64,000 bases of DNA from Nitratireductor thuwali (GTDB taxonomy: Bacteria; Pseudomonadota; Alphaproteobacteria; Rhizobiales; Rhizobiaceae): the NCBI RefSeq assembly GCF_036621415.1, contig NZ_CP030941.1, positions 62,001 to 126,000 on the forward strand, read 5' to 3'. The position numbers and the translations under genes were made by a program. Under the pieces are notes generated by a model. The model had not been told where the DNA came from. It ran no database searches and saw nothing but the letters and a program-made list of their open reading frames with translations. This document shows positions 26,265-34,671 of this stretch, in pieces (position 1 is the stretch's first letter; each line of letters starts with the position of its first letter).

Positions 26265-27713
26265 ATGGAGCCAATTCTCGACATTGCGATCGACCTGCCC
26301 GAGAAGGGATCGCGCGAGCTTTTGCGATCTCTGCACCGGCAATTGCGGGCAGCGATCATCGACGGGCGGCTCCAACCCGGACTTCGGCTGCCGCCGACGC
26401 GCGCGCTGGCAGAGGGACTCGGCATATCGCGCAACACTGTGATTGCCGCCTATGACATGCTGTTGAGCGAAGGGTATGTGGAGGGACGACGGGGCGCGGG
26501 CACCTACGTCGCGGATGTGCGCCCAAGGCTGGAGCGGCCCAGGGCTCCATTGCGGGCTGACCCCATCGCCGACAGGCGGCTTGGCCCCACTTGGCGCGGA
26601 TGGCGGCCTTTGGCAGAGACTTGCAGCGGTGAGACCTACCGCTACGACTTCGTGGCGGGTATGCCCGACGGCCAGTTCCCGTTCGACATATGGCAGCGGC
26701 TGTCGACGCGTGCCGTGCGCAAGGTTGCCAAAAGCCAGGTCCGTGCGCACGACCCGGCTGGCGAACCACTATTGCGCGAGGCGATTGCCAGCCACGCATC
26801 TTTCGTTCGCGCGGTGGCGTGCCGGCCCGAGGACATCGTGGTGACGGCGGGCACGATACAGGCGATCGATCTCATTGCCCGCATCTTGGTGACCCCGGGC
26901 GAGACCGAAGTCGCGGTTGAAGACCCCGGATATGGACCCACACGCCGGTCATTTCTCGGGGCTGGCGCAAAAGTCCTTTCCATTCCTGTGGACGAGGAAG
27001 GGCTTGTCGTGGACCGATTGCCGCCGAGTGCGCGCGTCATCTGCGTTACACCATCGCATCAGCTTCCTCTCGGCGTCGCTATGTCGGCACGGCGACGCGC
27101 GGCTTTGCTCCATTTCGCCGAGAGCTTCGGTGCCGTCATCGTCGAGGACGACTACGATAGCGAGTTCCGGCACGATCATATGCCGCTCGACGCGCTGCAG
27201 ACACTCGACCGTTCGGGGTCGGTCTTTTACGTCGGCACGTTTTCCAAGAGTATGTTCCCCGCGCTCAGGATGGGCTTCGTCGTCGTCCCGGAATGGGCGC
27301 GCTATGCACTCACGCTTGCCAAGCAGATGAACGATCGGCACAACCCGCTCATCAGTCAGCTCGCGCTTGCCGACTTCATCACCGAAGGGCACCTGGCGCG
27401 TCACGTGCGAAAGATGCGCAGGATCTATTCGGCAAGGCATGAGGCGCTGCGTGCGGCGCTTGATGAGCACCTGGGCGAACGCCTGCGCGCCTTTCGCGCC
27501 CATGCCGGGGTTCATCTTGCCGCCGAGCTCACTGTGCCTTGTGATGAACAGGCTCTCGTTGCCAAGGCCGCCGCCAGCCGCATCAGGATAGAGGACATCG
27601 CCCGCTACGCCTCACGCGACGTTGTCCAGAAAGGTCTCGTGTTCGGTTTCGGGATGATCGAGGCGGAGGACATCGAGCCGGCAGTTGAGGAACTGGCCAG
27701 CATGGTGACGTGA
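26265..27713 (+). CDS. MocR/PdxR family regulator (GntR HTH plus aminotransferase domain)
   Basis: A 482-residue fusion regulator. Residues about 15-80 form a GntR-type winged helix (IIDGRLQPGLRLPPTRALAE, LGISRNTVIAAYDML). The rest is a fold-type I aminotransferase domain with VEDPGYGP, IVEDDYDSEFR and the PLP lysine in GTFSKSMFPALRMGF near residue 328. Such proteins sense PLP or PLP-amine adducts and usually regulate a divergent gene, here the GST. GGTTCC and GGTCCG lie as a direct-repeat-like pair about 20-35 bases before the start, a weak candidate for the binding site. Confidence 0.92.
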   Translation: MEPILDIAIDLPEKGSRELLRSLHRQLRAAIIDGRLQPGLRLPPTRALAEGLGISRNTVIAAYDMLLSEGYVEGRRGAGTYVADVRPRLERPRAPLRADPIADRRLGPTWRGWRPLAETCSGETYRYDFVAGMPDGQFPFDIWQRLSTRAVRKVAKSQVRAHDPAGEPLLREAIASHASFVRAVACRPEDIVVTAGTIQAIDLIARILVTPGETEVAVEDPGYGPTRRSFLGAGAKVLSIPVDEEGLVVDRLPPSARVICVTPSHQLPLGVAMSARRRAALLHFAESFGAVIVEDDYDSEFRHDHMPLDALQTLDRSGSVFYVGTFSKSMFPALRMGFVVVPEWARYALTLAKQMNDRHNPLISQLALADFITEGHLARHVRKMRRIYSARHEALRAALDEHLGERLRAFRAHAGVHLAAELTVPCDEQALVAKAAASRIRIEDIARYASRDVVQKGLVFGFGMIEAEDIEPAVEELASMVT

Positions 27714-27780
27714 TCGTAAGTCATTGCGACGCCTAGCCGGTAAAACCTCACCCAGTTGGTTCCGGGGAAATATTGGCTCG

Positions 27781-27807
27781 CGTCACAAATTTAAGGCCTG
27801 GATCGTC
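27781..27807 (+). promoter_or_regulatory. ECF41-type promoter of the sigma factor gene
   Basis: CGTCACA at 27781-27787 is followed after exactly 16 bases by CGTC (27804-27807). This differs by one base from the TGTCACA...CGTC element known for ECF41 sigma factors. It lies 44 bases before the sigma gene start, consistent with autoregulation. The same element with the same spacing recurs at 29032. Confidence 0.7.
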
Positions 27808-27850
27808 ACGTCGTCAAAGAAGCCATCCTTTGACAAAAGAGCTCTCGACA

Positions 27851-28762
27851 ATGACGCTAAAAAAGAGTGGACGAGCGATCGAAGGCCGGTCAGCGATCCG
27901 AACCTTCGAGCAGGCACGCCCGCGGCTCCTCGGCATCGCGTACCGTATTCTTGGCTCTCGGGTGGAAGCGGAAGATGCCGTCCAGGATACATTCCTCCGC
28001 TGGCAGGCAGCAGATATCGAGAGCATCCAATCTCCGGGCGCGTGGCTGACGACAGCCTGCACACGGCGCGCCATCGACATGCTGCGCGCCTCCTACCGCA
28101 GCCGGGTGGACTATGTGGGCAACTGGCTGCCCGAACCAGTCCACACGTTCATCGACAACGACACGGAGGCGCAAGTGGAGCTTTCATCCTCTCTCTCGAC
28201 CGCCTTTCTGCTGATGCTGGAGCGTCTGACGCCGAAAGAACGGGCCGCCTATCTTCTCTACGAGATTTTCGAGATGTCCTATGCCGACGTCGCCGCATCG
28301 TTGGATATGAACGAGCCGGCATGCCGAAAGCTCGTTTCGCGGGCCAAAGCGCGGATTGGCGAAGGGCACGTCAGGTATCAGCCGCCGAAGGAACGTCAGG
28401 AGGAGCTTCTTGCTGCCTTCGAAGATGCAATCCGTACGGGCAAGCCCGATACCCTAGCCGCGATGCTCGCCAGTGATGTGCGCCTGACCGCCGACGGCGG
28501 GGGCAAGGTAGCAACGGTGACAGAGATCCTGGAAGGCGGTGCGGTGAGGGCCTTCCTGGTCGAACGTCTGAGCGAATGGTGGGCAGCCTATGACTGGACG
28601 TTCACCGACATCAACGGTGCCCGTGGGCTTGTCCTGCGAGAGGGCGAGAAGATCGTCGCAACGGTTTCTTTCGCTTACGACGAGGCGGACCTCATCACCG
28701 ATATCTTCATCGTGCGCAACCCAGACAAACTGGAACGTCTCGGCGAGGTCAAGATTTGCTAA
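27851..28762 (+). CDS. ECF41 family RNA polymerase sigma factor (SigJ-like)
   Basis: A 303-residue ECF sigma factor. Region 2 (about residues 10-80, with YRILGSRVEAEDAVQDTFLR) and region 4 (about 112-165, with LTPKERAAYLLYEIF) are followed by a SnoaL-like domain of about 130 residues. The ECF41 signatures are both present: WLPEP in the linker (residues 92-96) and NPDKL near the end (290-294). In this group the C-terminal domain tunes sigma activity in place of an anti-sigma protein, and none is encoded nearby. The start at 27851 is used because the promoter motif sits just upstream. Confidence 0.93.
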   Translation: MTLKKSGRAIEGRSAIRTFEQARPRLLGIAYRILGSRVEAEDAVQDTFLRWQAADIESIQSPGAWLTTACTRRAIDMLRASYRSRVDYVGNWLPEPVHTFIDNDTEAQVELSSSLSTAFLLMLERLTPKERAAYLLYEIFEMSYADVAASLDMNEPACRKLVSRAKARIGEGHVRYQPPKERQEELLAAFEDAIRTGKPDTLAAMLASDVRLTADGGGKVATVTEILEGGAVRAFLVERLSEWWAAYDWTFTDINGARGLVLREGEKIVATVSFAYDEADLITDIFIVRNPDKLERLGEVKIC

Positions 28763-29031
28763 CGCCAATGGGCTCTCAAGACGATCGGTCGGTCGCTGGC
28801 AGCCGATATCCACTTAGCCCCGAACCAGGCCGGGGACGCGTCTTGAAGCGTCCAGGATTGCCCTGGCGATTCGCATGCCACTGCGTCTCTCGGCGCGAGC
28901 GGCGCAGTGCGGCAAACTTCTGCCTAGCGGCGGTCGCATTGGCGAACACGTATTCACCCAGGCCGGGGACCTCGCCCATGCCGGGTTACGTTCTGAACCG
29001 CATGTCTCGACTTGGGAAAAAACTCCGCCCA
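28763..29031. other. Interval between ECF41 gene and its target
   Basis: About 270 bases after the sigma factor stop. Short open frames exist on both strands but none has a recognisable domain or ribosome site. The ECF41-type promoter for the monooxygenase begins at its right edge. Confidence 0.4.
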
Positions 29032-29058
29032 TGTCACAAACACCTCTCCTCGAACGTC
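29032..29058 (+). promoter_or_regulatory. ECF41-type promoter before the monooxygenase gene
   Basis: A perfect TGTCACA (29032-29038) is followed after 16 bases by CGTC (29055-29058), the full ECF41 consensus form. It lies 65 bases before the start of the small monooxygenase gene. It matches the autoregulatory copy at 27781 in motif and spacing, marking this gene as the likely direct target of the sigma factor. Confidence 0.78.
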
Positions 29059-29123
29059 ACATGGTCATGGGCATGGTGCCCAGCCGTCGGCGGGAAAGCG
29101 CCGCGAAACTCGAGGTGAAGATC

Positions 29124-29438
29124 ATGAGCATGAAAGCACTTTACATCAGGCACAAGGCGCAACCCGGCAAGCGCGACGAGGTGAAGCGCGTCTGGGAGAA
29201 GTACGCCCGCGAATATGTCGAGGGAGCCAGCGGACAGATCGCCTATGTGTATGGGTTCGACGACACCGATCCGGATGCGATCGTGGCCTACCAGCTCTAT
29301 ACCGGTGATGCAGCAACGGACGATTTCGTCAACCAAAGCTGGTACGAGGACTATCAGCGAGAGACGGCGGCCCTTCTCGTCGGCCAGTCCGAGTTTCGTA
29401 CCATCACGCCGCAATGGATCAAAGGTGACAGGGCCTAA
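29124..29438 (+). CDS. Antibiotic biosynthesis monooxygenase (ABM) domain protein
   Basis: A 104-residue dimeric alpha-beta barrel protein. The start at 29124 has GAGGTGA six bases upstream and lies downstream of the ECF41 promoter; the frame is open earlier but would include promoter sequence. The pattern ALYIRHKAQPGKRDEVKRVW, then QIAYVYGFDDTDPDAIVAYQ and FVNQSWYEDYQRETAALL fits the ABM fold. Such small proteins oxidise quinol-like or reactive substrates without a cofactor, or simply bind them. ECF41 targets are commonly small COE-type (carboxymuconolactone decarboxylase, oxidoreductase, epimerase) enzymes, so an ABM protein is a variation on that theme. Confidence 0.8.
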   Translation: MSMKALYIRHKAQPGKRDEVKRVWEKYAREYVEGASGQIAYVYGFDDTDPDAIVAYQLYTGDAATDDFVNQSWYEDYQRETAALLVGQSEFRTITPQWIKGDRA

Positions 29439-29441
29439 GCA

Positions 29442-29485
29442 GCGACATGAGCTCGGCGACCGCCCGGTCGCCGAGCGCATGTCGC
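29442..29485 (+). terminator. Long hairpin after the monooxygenase gene
   Basis: Three bases after the stop codon a 20-position stem (8 pairs GCGACATG, one mismatch, then 11 pairs GCTCGGCGACC) encloses a four-base GCCC loop. No T-run follows, so it is either a Rho-assisted terminator or an mRNA-end stabiliser. It isolates the ECF41 target as a single-gene unit. Confidence 0.65.
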
Positions 29486-29624
29486 GATCAGGCAATGTAA
29501 GGTTCGCCCAGCCAGTGGGGGTCGTGGGTGTCGCTGCTGCGTACACCTGGCCGAGCGGATGCATTCCAGATCACAGTCCTGGTGATCCGACGGTTTTCAG
29601 AAGAGCTTTGTGGAGCGGACGGTT

Positions 29625-30605
29625 TCATGCGACGATCTGCCGAAGCTGCTCTTCGGACGGGTTTCCCCCGGAAAGGATGACTGCAACGGTCTTGCCCCGG
29701 AACACGGCCTGATGAGCGATTATCGCCGCCAGTCCGACCGCGCCTGCGGGCTCAAGCAACACGCCGAGTTCGAGAAACGCCAACCGCATGGCAGTTCCGA
29801 TCGTCGCCTCCTCCACAAGCAGAAAATCGTCCGCAACGTGCAGCAACTCGGTAACGGATTCGGCAAAGGGTGTCTGAATGGCAATTCCGTCCGCAATCGT
29901 ATCGGGTACGTGTGTCTGCACCCGGCCTGTGCGCCATGATCGCTCCATAGCTGGCGCGCCCCTGGCGCAGACGCCGATCAGGCGTGTGTTGGCGGAGGTG
30001 TGCTTGACATAGGTGCCGATCCCCGAAAGCAATGCTCCGTCCCCAACCGGCACGACGATCGCGTCGATCGGCTCCTGCCACCGCATCAATTCAACGCCGA
30101 TGGTTCCGGCTCCCTCGGCAATGGCAAGCTCCCGCCCGTCCTCGACAAACAAGGCTCCGCATCGATCTGCGAACGCTTTGGCGGCGACGTAAACCTTGTC
30201 GAGATCACCTTCGACGAGGCTGACGTCCGCACCAAGGGCGGAGATGCGGCTGATCTTGCTCCGGTTCGCGTCGGATTTCGCGAAGGCAGTCAGGCGCAGC
30301 CCCCGGGATCGCGCTGCATAAGCCATACCCTGGCCGAAATTGCCGGCCGTGACACAAACCAGATGAGAAACCTGGTCCAGCCGCGAAACGAGCGTCTGCG
30401 CACCCCTGGCCTTGAATGAACGAATGGGATTGGCTGTCTCCACTTTCACGATGATGCGGCAGCCCAATTTTTCGGAAATGTTTTCCGCCAGGAATTGCGG
30501 CGTGTCGCGGAACTCGGCGCTGATATGCGCCATTGCTCCCTCTATACGACCAACGGAAAGGCGCGGGCGGGTGTTGCTCGCTAAACCGGGCTCAATTCGT
30601 TCCAT
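29625..30605 (-). CDS. PLP-dependent threonine/serine dehydratase-like protein
   Basis: A 326-residue fold-type II PLP enzyme; the start MERIEPGLAS at 30605 was chosen as the family-like N-terminus. The PLP lysine lies in PIRSFKARGAQTL near residue 68, the substrate loop in TAGNFGQGMAYAAR, and the phosphate-binding glycines in PVGDGALLSG, with a late VILSGGN. TAGNFGQG replaces the usual SSGNHAQG, so specificity may differ from threonine dehydratase. It is the last gene of a minus-strand run and follows the GNAT gene by 20 bases. Confidence 0.85.
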   Translation of the reverse strand: MERIEPGLASNTRPRLSVGRIEGAMAHISAEFRDTPQFLAENISEKLGCRIIVKVETANPIRSFKARGAQTLVSRLDQVSHLVCVTAGNFGQGMAYAARSRGLRLTAFAKSDANRSKISRISALGADVSLVEGDLDKVYVAAKAFADRCGALFVEDGRELAIAEGAGTIGVELMRWQEPIDAIVVPVGDGALLSGIGTYVKHTSANTRLIGVCARGAPAMERSWRTGRVQTHVPDTIADGIAIQTPFAESVTELLHVADDFLLVEEATIGTAMRLAFLELGVLLEPAGAVGLAAIIAHQAVFRGKTVAVILSGGNPSEEQLRQIVA

Positions 30606-30625
30606 GGCAAAACGACCCTTCCTAC

Positions 30626-31051
30626 CTACAGATCCAGCGTGAAATAGTAGGCAAACCGCTGCATACCCTTCCGCTCGTAGAAGCGGTGCGCGCTCTCCCG
30701 GGTGAGGGCAGAAACAAGCCGCAGGTGATTGCAGTTCTGTGAACGTGCGTAGTCGACGATCCAATCGAACAGTCTCCCGCCATGTCCCTGGGATCTGGAA
30801 CCGGCTCTTACGACGAGATCTTCAATCTCAAGATAGCGTCCCTGGTGAAGCCACTCGGCGATGCGCAGTCCCGCCACAGACATGACCTCCTCATGCGCCA
30901 GATACGCCAACAGAAATCCATAGTGGCTGTGAAGGTGATCGATTTGCGAAAGAAAGCTCTCCTCCTGCAGATTGGGACGCAACTCACGCATTACCGGGAA
31001 GCAGGCGCGGATCTCGTCGTCTGTTTCGGCGAATTTGATTATCTCGGCCAT
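30626..31051 (-). CDS. GNAT family N-acetyltransferase
   Basis: A 141-residue acetyltransferase with the start at 31051. The acetyl-CoA pyrophosphate loop is GSRSQGHGGRLFDWI (a Q/R-x-x-G-x-G/A variant) near residue 87, preceded by the beta-strand LEIEDLVVRAG and followed by CNHLRLVSALTRESAHRFYERKGM, the C-terminal GNAT motif. The acceptor substrate is unknown. It lies between the glycolipid-binding-family gene and the dehydratase-like gene, with gaps of 56 and 20 bases, on the same strand. Confidence 0.85.
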   Translation of the reverse strand: MAEIIKFAETDDEIRACFPVMRELRPNLQEESFLSQIDHLHSHYGFLLAYLAHEEVMSVAGLRIAEWLHQGRYLEIEDLVVRAGSRSQGHGGRLFDWIVDYARSQNCNHLRLVSALTRESAHRFYERKGMQRFAYYFTLDL

Positions 31052-31107
31052 GGGCGGTCGCCTCTGCATATCGGTCTTCGCAGGGTTATCGACATTGGCA
31101 ATATCAA

Positions 31108-31719
31108 TCATGCCATCCCGGGAGGCGCAGCGGACTCCTCCATCATCCACAGGTGCGGATAGCTTTGGACGAAGCCGTTCGGTGCCATTTCCAGGACCGC
31201 TTCATATGGAACGGACGGCGCCGAGTACTCGTAGGTCGTCTCGCTTCGCCGGATATAGACCTGCGGCAACGCCGTGATCCGGGTTTCGCCGATGTCGAAC
31301 CAGGCTACGGTCAGTTCCGCCCTGCGACCAAGCTGGGGCCCGGCGCGCCGCAGTTGAAGCAGATTGGTGGCCGGCGTGAAGCCGAGATCGAGATCCCGCA
31401 GCCCTGCCACATCGGGCATCATTGAGCCGTCCAGCCGCCAACCGTCACCGTCGCGCCCGATTTCGTGCCGAACCGTCTCTCCGGCAACAAACCCTTCAAT
31501 CTGGCCATAGATCGTGCTCCACTCGTGATCGACTTGGACCTGGTACCCGATGCAGGCAGGCCCTTTGGCGTGGAGGAATACGGCGGTTCCTGCCAGCAAA
31601 TATCCTGCACCGGCCCTAACGAGTCGGGCCGCGTCGTGTCCGGGCGTGTCCAGTCGCCGCCATATGGCCCACGCGACATTCTCTCCGTCGGCGTTCTTGC
31701 GAAACTGGCTCATCTTCAT
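31108..31719 (-). CDS. Putative glycolipid-binding family protein (DUF1089)
   Basis: A 203-residue protein; the start at 31719 or the ATG two codons later are equally possible. The pattern VAWAIWRRLDTPGHDAARLV at the N-terminus and LGFTPATNLLQLRRA in the second half match the PF06475 family, named for a putative glycolipid-binding fold. No signal peptide is visible. The gene starts 31 bases after the DUF1772 gene's stop and belongs to the same minus-strand operon. Its biochemical role is not established. Confidence 0.78.
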   Translation of the reverse strand: MKMSQFRKNADGENVAWAIWRRLDTPGHDAARLVRAGAGYLLAGTAVFLHAKGPACIGYQVQVDHEWSTIYGQIEGFVAGETVRHEIGRDGDGWRLDGSMMPDVAGLRDLDLGFTPATNLLQLRRAGPQLGRRAELTVAWFDIGETRITALPQVYIRRSETTYEYSAPSVPYEAVLEMAPNGFVQSYPHLWMMEESAAPPGMA

Positions 31720-31750
31720 CCGTCTTCTTCCAAGGGCTGATTGAGGCGCG

Positions 31751-32239
31751 TCAAGGCGAGGTGGAGTGCCGGGCAAGAAGTGCGACGATGAAAAGCGCCA
31801 TCGCGGCCGTCGAGGCGACGGTTCGGACGTGGTTCCAGAAGGTCCAGTCCTTGAGATAGCGCGCCCATGCGTCCGCCGCGCCGGACCCCACTCGCGCCAA
31901 TTCATTGTTGAGCGGCACGTTATAGACGACCGTACAGAGGAACATGCCGACAACATAGACCAGCCCGCCGGCGAGCATGACCATCGCGCCGGGTTCGCTC
32001 CAGCGGACGAGACCGAGTAAGGCCAGCAGCGCGGCAGCGGCGGTCGTGCCGAAAAACAGCGGCATGAACAAGGAGCCGAGAATGGTCGAGTTGATCGAGT
32101 TCATCGCGGCCGCGCCCTGCGCATGTCCGATGCGGTCGAGCGCGGTCATGATGAATGTGGAGAAGGCGAAGTAAAGTCCCGCGATCAGCCCGCATCCGAT
32201 GGCTGAGAACCACAAAAGGGCGGTGATGAGCGTCTGCAT
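31751..32239 (-). CDS. DUF1772 (anthrone-oxygenase-like) membrane protein
   Basis: A 162-residue inner-membrane protein with four hydrophobic helices (about residues 5-30, 55-77, 84-106 and 138-157). The segments GLYFAFSTFIMTALDRI, VYNVPLNNELA and the conserved WARYLKDWTFWNHVRTVAS identify DUF1772, a family that includes anthrone oxygenases of polyketide pathways. It starts six bases after the stop of the NmrA-like gene. With that gene and the hydrolase it may form a small oxidative modification or detoxification unit. Confidence 0.85.
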   Translation of the reverse strand: MQTLITALLWFSAIGCGLIAGLYFAFSTFIMTALDRIGHAQGAAAMNSINSTILGSLFMPLFFGTTAAAALLALLGLVRWSEPGAMVMLAGGLVYVVGMFLCTVVYNVPLNNELARVGSGAADAWARYLKDWTFWNHVRTVASTAAMALFIVALLARHSTSP

Positions 32240-32245
32240 CAGCTT

Positions 32246-33070
32246 TCACACCGCCCAGACCCCAGATGCAGCCACCCGGCGGGCATAATCAGCGAAGTCG
32301 ACTGGCTTGCGTCCAAGCGCCTCCTCCACACCGTGCATGACATTGACGTTGCGCCCGTCGAGCACCACGGTGAACAGCTCCATGAGCAGGTTGAGGATGT
32401 CTTCCGGCACATAGGGCCGCATCTGCTCGACGAAGGCTTCGGCGGAGATCTGCCTGTAGCGGATCGGCCGACCGGTCGCCTCCGCAATCTCGTCGACAGC
32501 CTCGGCGAAGGTGAGCGCACGCGGGCCGGTCACCTCGTAGAGCCGGTTCTTGTGGCCGTCCTCCGTCAGCGCCGCGACGACCACGTCGGCGATGTCGTCG
32601 GCGTCGATGAAGGGTTCCGGGATCGGATCGGCCGGCAGAGCCAGCTCGCCCGCGAGGATGCCGTCGCGGAACGGACCTTCGGAAAAGTTCTGGTTGAACC
32701 AGCTCGCCCGCACATTCGTCCAGACCACGCCGGATTCCTGCAGCACCGCCTCGGCGCGCTGCGCGCCGGGCTCGCCGCGCCCGGACAGGAGCACGACATG
32801 CTCCAGCCCCTCTTCCCGGGCGAGACGGGAAAGCTCGGCGATGTCCTCGTCGGCGCCATCCACCGCAAGGTCGGGCTGATAGGTGACATAGGCCCTGGAA
32901 ACGCCCTTGAGCGCGGGGGCCCATGTCTCGCGCCGCGTCCAGTCGAAGGGAGTCTCGCTGGAGCGCGATACCGGCCGTGTGGCCATGCCGCGCTCACGAA
33001 GCAGCGTGTTGACGCGGGCGCCGGTCTTGCCGGCTCCGCCGATGATGAGAATGGGTCGGTTCTCCGTCAT
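32246..33070 (-). CDS. NmrA/SDR-like NAD(P)-binding protein
   Basis: A 274-residue atypical short-chain dehydrogenase. The N-terminal dinucleotide loop is ILIIGGAGKTGARVNTLLRE (residues 7-26), followed by TRPVSRSSETPFDW and a substrate-side motif WTNVRASWFNQNFSEGPF, typical of the NmrA and QOR2-like group. There is no YxxxK catalytic pair in the classic place, as is normal for this group. These proteins act as redox sensors or quinone and aldehyde reductases. It starts 44 bases after the stop of the hydrolase gene. Confidence 0.87.
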   Translation of the reverse strand: MTENRPILIIGGAGKTGARVNTLLRERGMATRPVSRSSETPFDWTRRETWAPALKGVSRAYVTYQPDLAVDGADEDIAELSRLAREEGLEHVVLLSGRGEPGAQRAEAVLQESGVVWTNVRASWFNQNFSEGPFRDGILAGELALPADPIPEPFIDADDIADVVVAALTEDGHKNRLYEVTGPRALTFAEAVDEIAEATGRPIRYRQISAEAFVEQMRPYVPEDILNLLMELFTVVLDGRNVNVMHGVEEALGRKPVDFADYARRVAASGVWAV

Positions 33071-33114
33071 TGTTGTTACCTCTGCGGGCTTGGCAATAGA
33101 CGCGGGTCGCGCCG

Positions 33115-34032
33115 TCAGTTCGCATTACCGGACTGCGGCAGTTCGGCATCGAGGAAGGGGGCCACGAGTTCCGCGGCAACCGGCGTTGCAACCAGGTTGT
33201 AATGGGTCGTGCCGGGCACGATCGCCAGCCGAGCCTGCGGCCTCAACGAGCCGTCAAGTCCGGCATCGCGCTGCCCGCCGCCGAGAAGGCGCCAGGCCTC
33301 CATGATGTATTCCGGCGTCTGCGCATCCGCGTCGGCGAAAACCAGCATGGTCGGCGATGAGATCGCAGCAAATTCTTCGGACCAGTCATAGTCGCGCTTC
33401 AAAAGGTCGCCCATCTTGGTAAACAGCTGAACCCAGTCCACGTCCGGATGGAGCTCGGCCAGGGGAGATTGCGCGACGTTCGCACCGATCTGCGGCGCCA
33501 TCGCTTCCATCTGGTCGAACGCGGCAATGACTTCGGGATAATACCCGCTGCGCTTCATGGCTTCGGAAAGGACGACCAGCCGGTCGACAGCGTCGGGATG
33601 CCGGATCGCCAGTTGCATGGCCACGCCGCCGCCGAGGGAGTAGCCCATCACGTCGGCCTTCTCGATGCCGAGGTGAGCCATCAACGCAGCGATATCGTCA
33701 GCCATGAGTTCGAAGCGAAGGGGCCGGTCGATATTCTTCGTCCGGCCATGCCCCTGCAGGTGCACGGGGATCACCTGGCGGGTGCCGGCGAATGCGGGCA
33801 GGCTCGTTTCAAAGAGTTCAAACGCCGCGATACCGCCGTGAAGCAGGATCAGGGGCTTGCCCGTGCCGTGGATCTCGTAATACAGCTCAAGCCCGTTGAC
33901 GGGCGCATACCCGGTTTCCGTGGGAGTGGTCATATTGTTCTCCTCCTGAACATCTTGCGCCCTCGCTGGAGACGGGAAAAAGGTGGAAAAGGCCGGTATT
34001 GCTGCCAGTGAAAGAAATTGCCGCCTATGCAT
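33115..34032 (-). CDS. Alpha/beta hydrolase with Tat-like signal
   Basis: A 305-residue protein. The start at 34032, preceded by GGAGGCC, gives a twin-arginine leader (MHRRQFLSLAA, cleavage near PARAQ), so it is probably exported folded. The hydrolase core has ILLHGG (about residue 75), the nucleophile elbow GYSLGGG (serine near 145) and the late GTTHYN with the catalytic histidine near 280. An internal start at MTTPTETGYAP would yield a cytoplasmic form. It heads the six-gene minus-strand operon. The substrate is unknown. Confidence 0.87.
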   Translation of the reverse strand: MHRRQFLSLAAIPAFSTFFPSPARAQDVQEENNMTTPTETGYAPVNGLELYYEIHGTGKPLILLHGGIAAFELFETSLPAFAGTRQVIPVHLQGHGRTKNIDRPLRFELMADDIAALMAHLGIEKADVMGYSLGGGVAMQLAIRHPDAVDRLVVLSEAMKRSGYYPEVIAAFDQMEAMAPQIGANVAQSPLAELHPDVDWVQLFTKMGDLLKRDYDWSEEFAAISSPTMLVFADADAQTPEYIMEAWRLLGGGQRDAGLDGSLRPQARLAIVPGTTHYNLVATPVAAELVAPFLDAELPQSGNAN

Positions 34033-34671
34033 TTTCCGGCCTCCGAGTACTATGTCTGCGCAATAATTGTCGTGTCGAATGGCTCCCGAACAGGTCCAAA
34101 ACTGAGCAACCTTGGGGAGCCAATTTGAGAGTGGGTTTGGTGTGGACGTGTGACCGATCTGGACATCAGACGGGCACAATGTCCCGGCCTCTCGAACGTC
34201 GATTCGATGGCGGACAACGACAATCCGGCGCTCAGGCGGCTTCTGAGCCTGGCGCGCGAATTCGCGGGCTGTGACAAGAGCAGCCTCTACCGCTCTATGC
34301 CAAGCTCTTCTGACCTCGATGTAGAGATCGCCTGTGCGCTCGCACCATTCATCAAGCGATTCTTCTTCGCTCGAAAACAGTCGCTCAAGCCAGCGGCCTT
34401 TGGCACCGCCCCAGCAACTGACGGTCACGAGCAGGTCTTCCGGCCGGACGCCGCTTCCATCCTGCTTGTGAAGCTGAGCAAGTTTCGCTGCGCGTTTCTC
34501 ACCCAGCACCGCGATCGAATCATCGTTGGTGTGGTGGTTGGCACTGAGCAGAGATGCTTGGTCTGTGGCCGTGTACGGATGGCATTGGGGTGGTAGGCCG
34601 ACAGGCGGCTTTCGGAGATTGAACCAGAGCAAGCAGCCGTTGCGTTTGCGTCCTTTGGGCGATCAATGCGG
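34033..34671. other. Non-coding interval upstream of the hydrolase operon
   Basis: About 640 bases between two minus-strand genes. Open frames exist on both strands, including one continuous with the hydrolase gene, but none shows a domain or ribosome site that I can defend. The hydrolase promoter should lie in the first 100 bases. The rest may be decayed sequence. Confidence 0.4.

Noticed and set aside
34050..34632. Open frames on both strands upstream of the Tat hydrolase, including one in frame with it
   Set aside because: None has a domain, a convincing start or consistent codon use, and the hydrolase's twin-arginine leader fixes its start at 34032.
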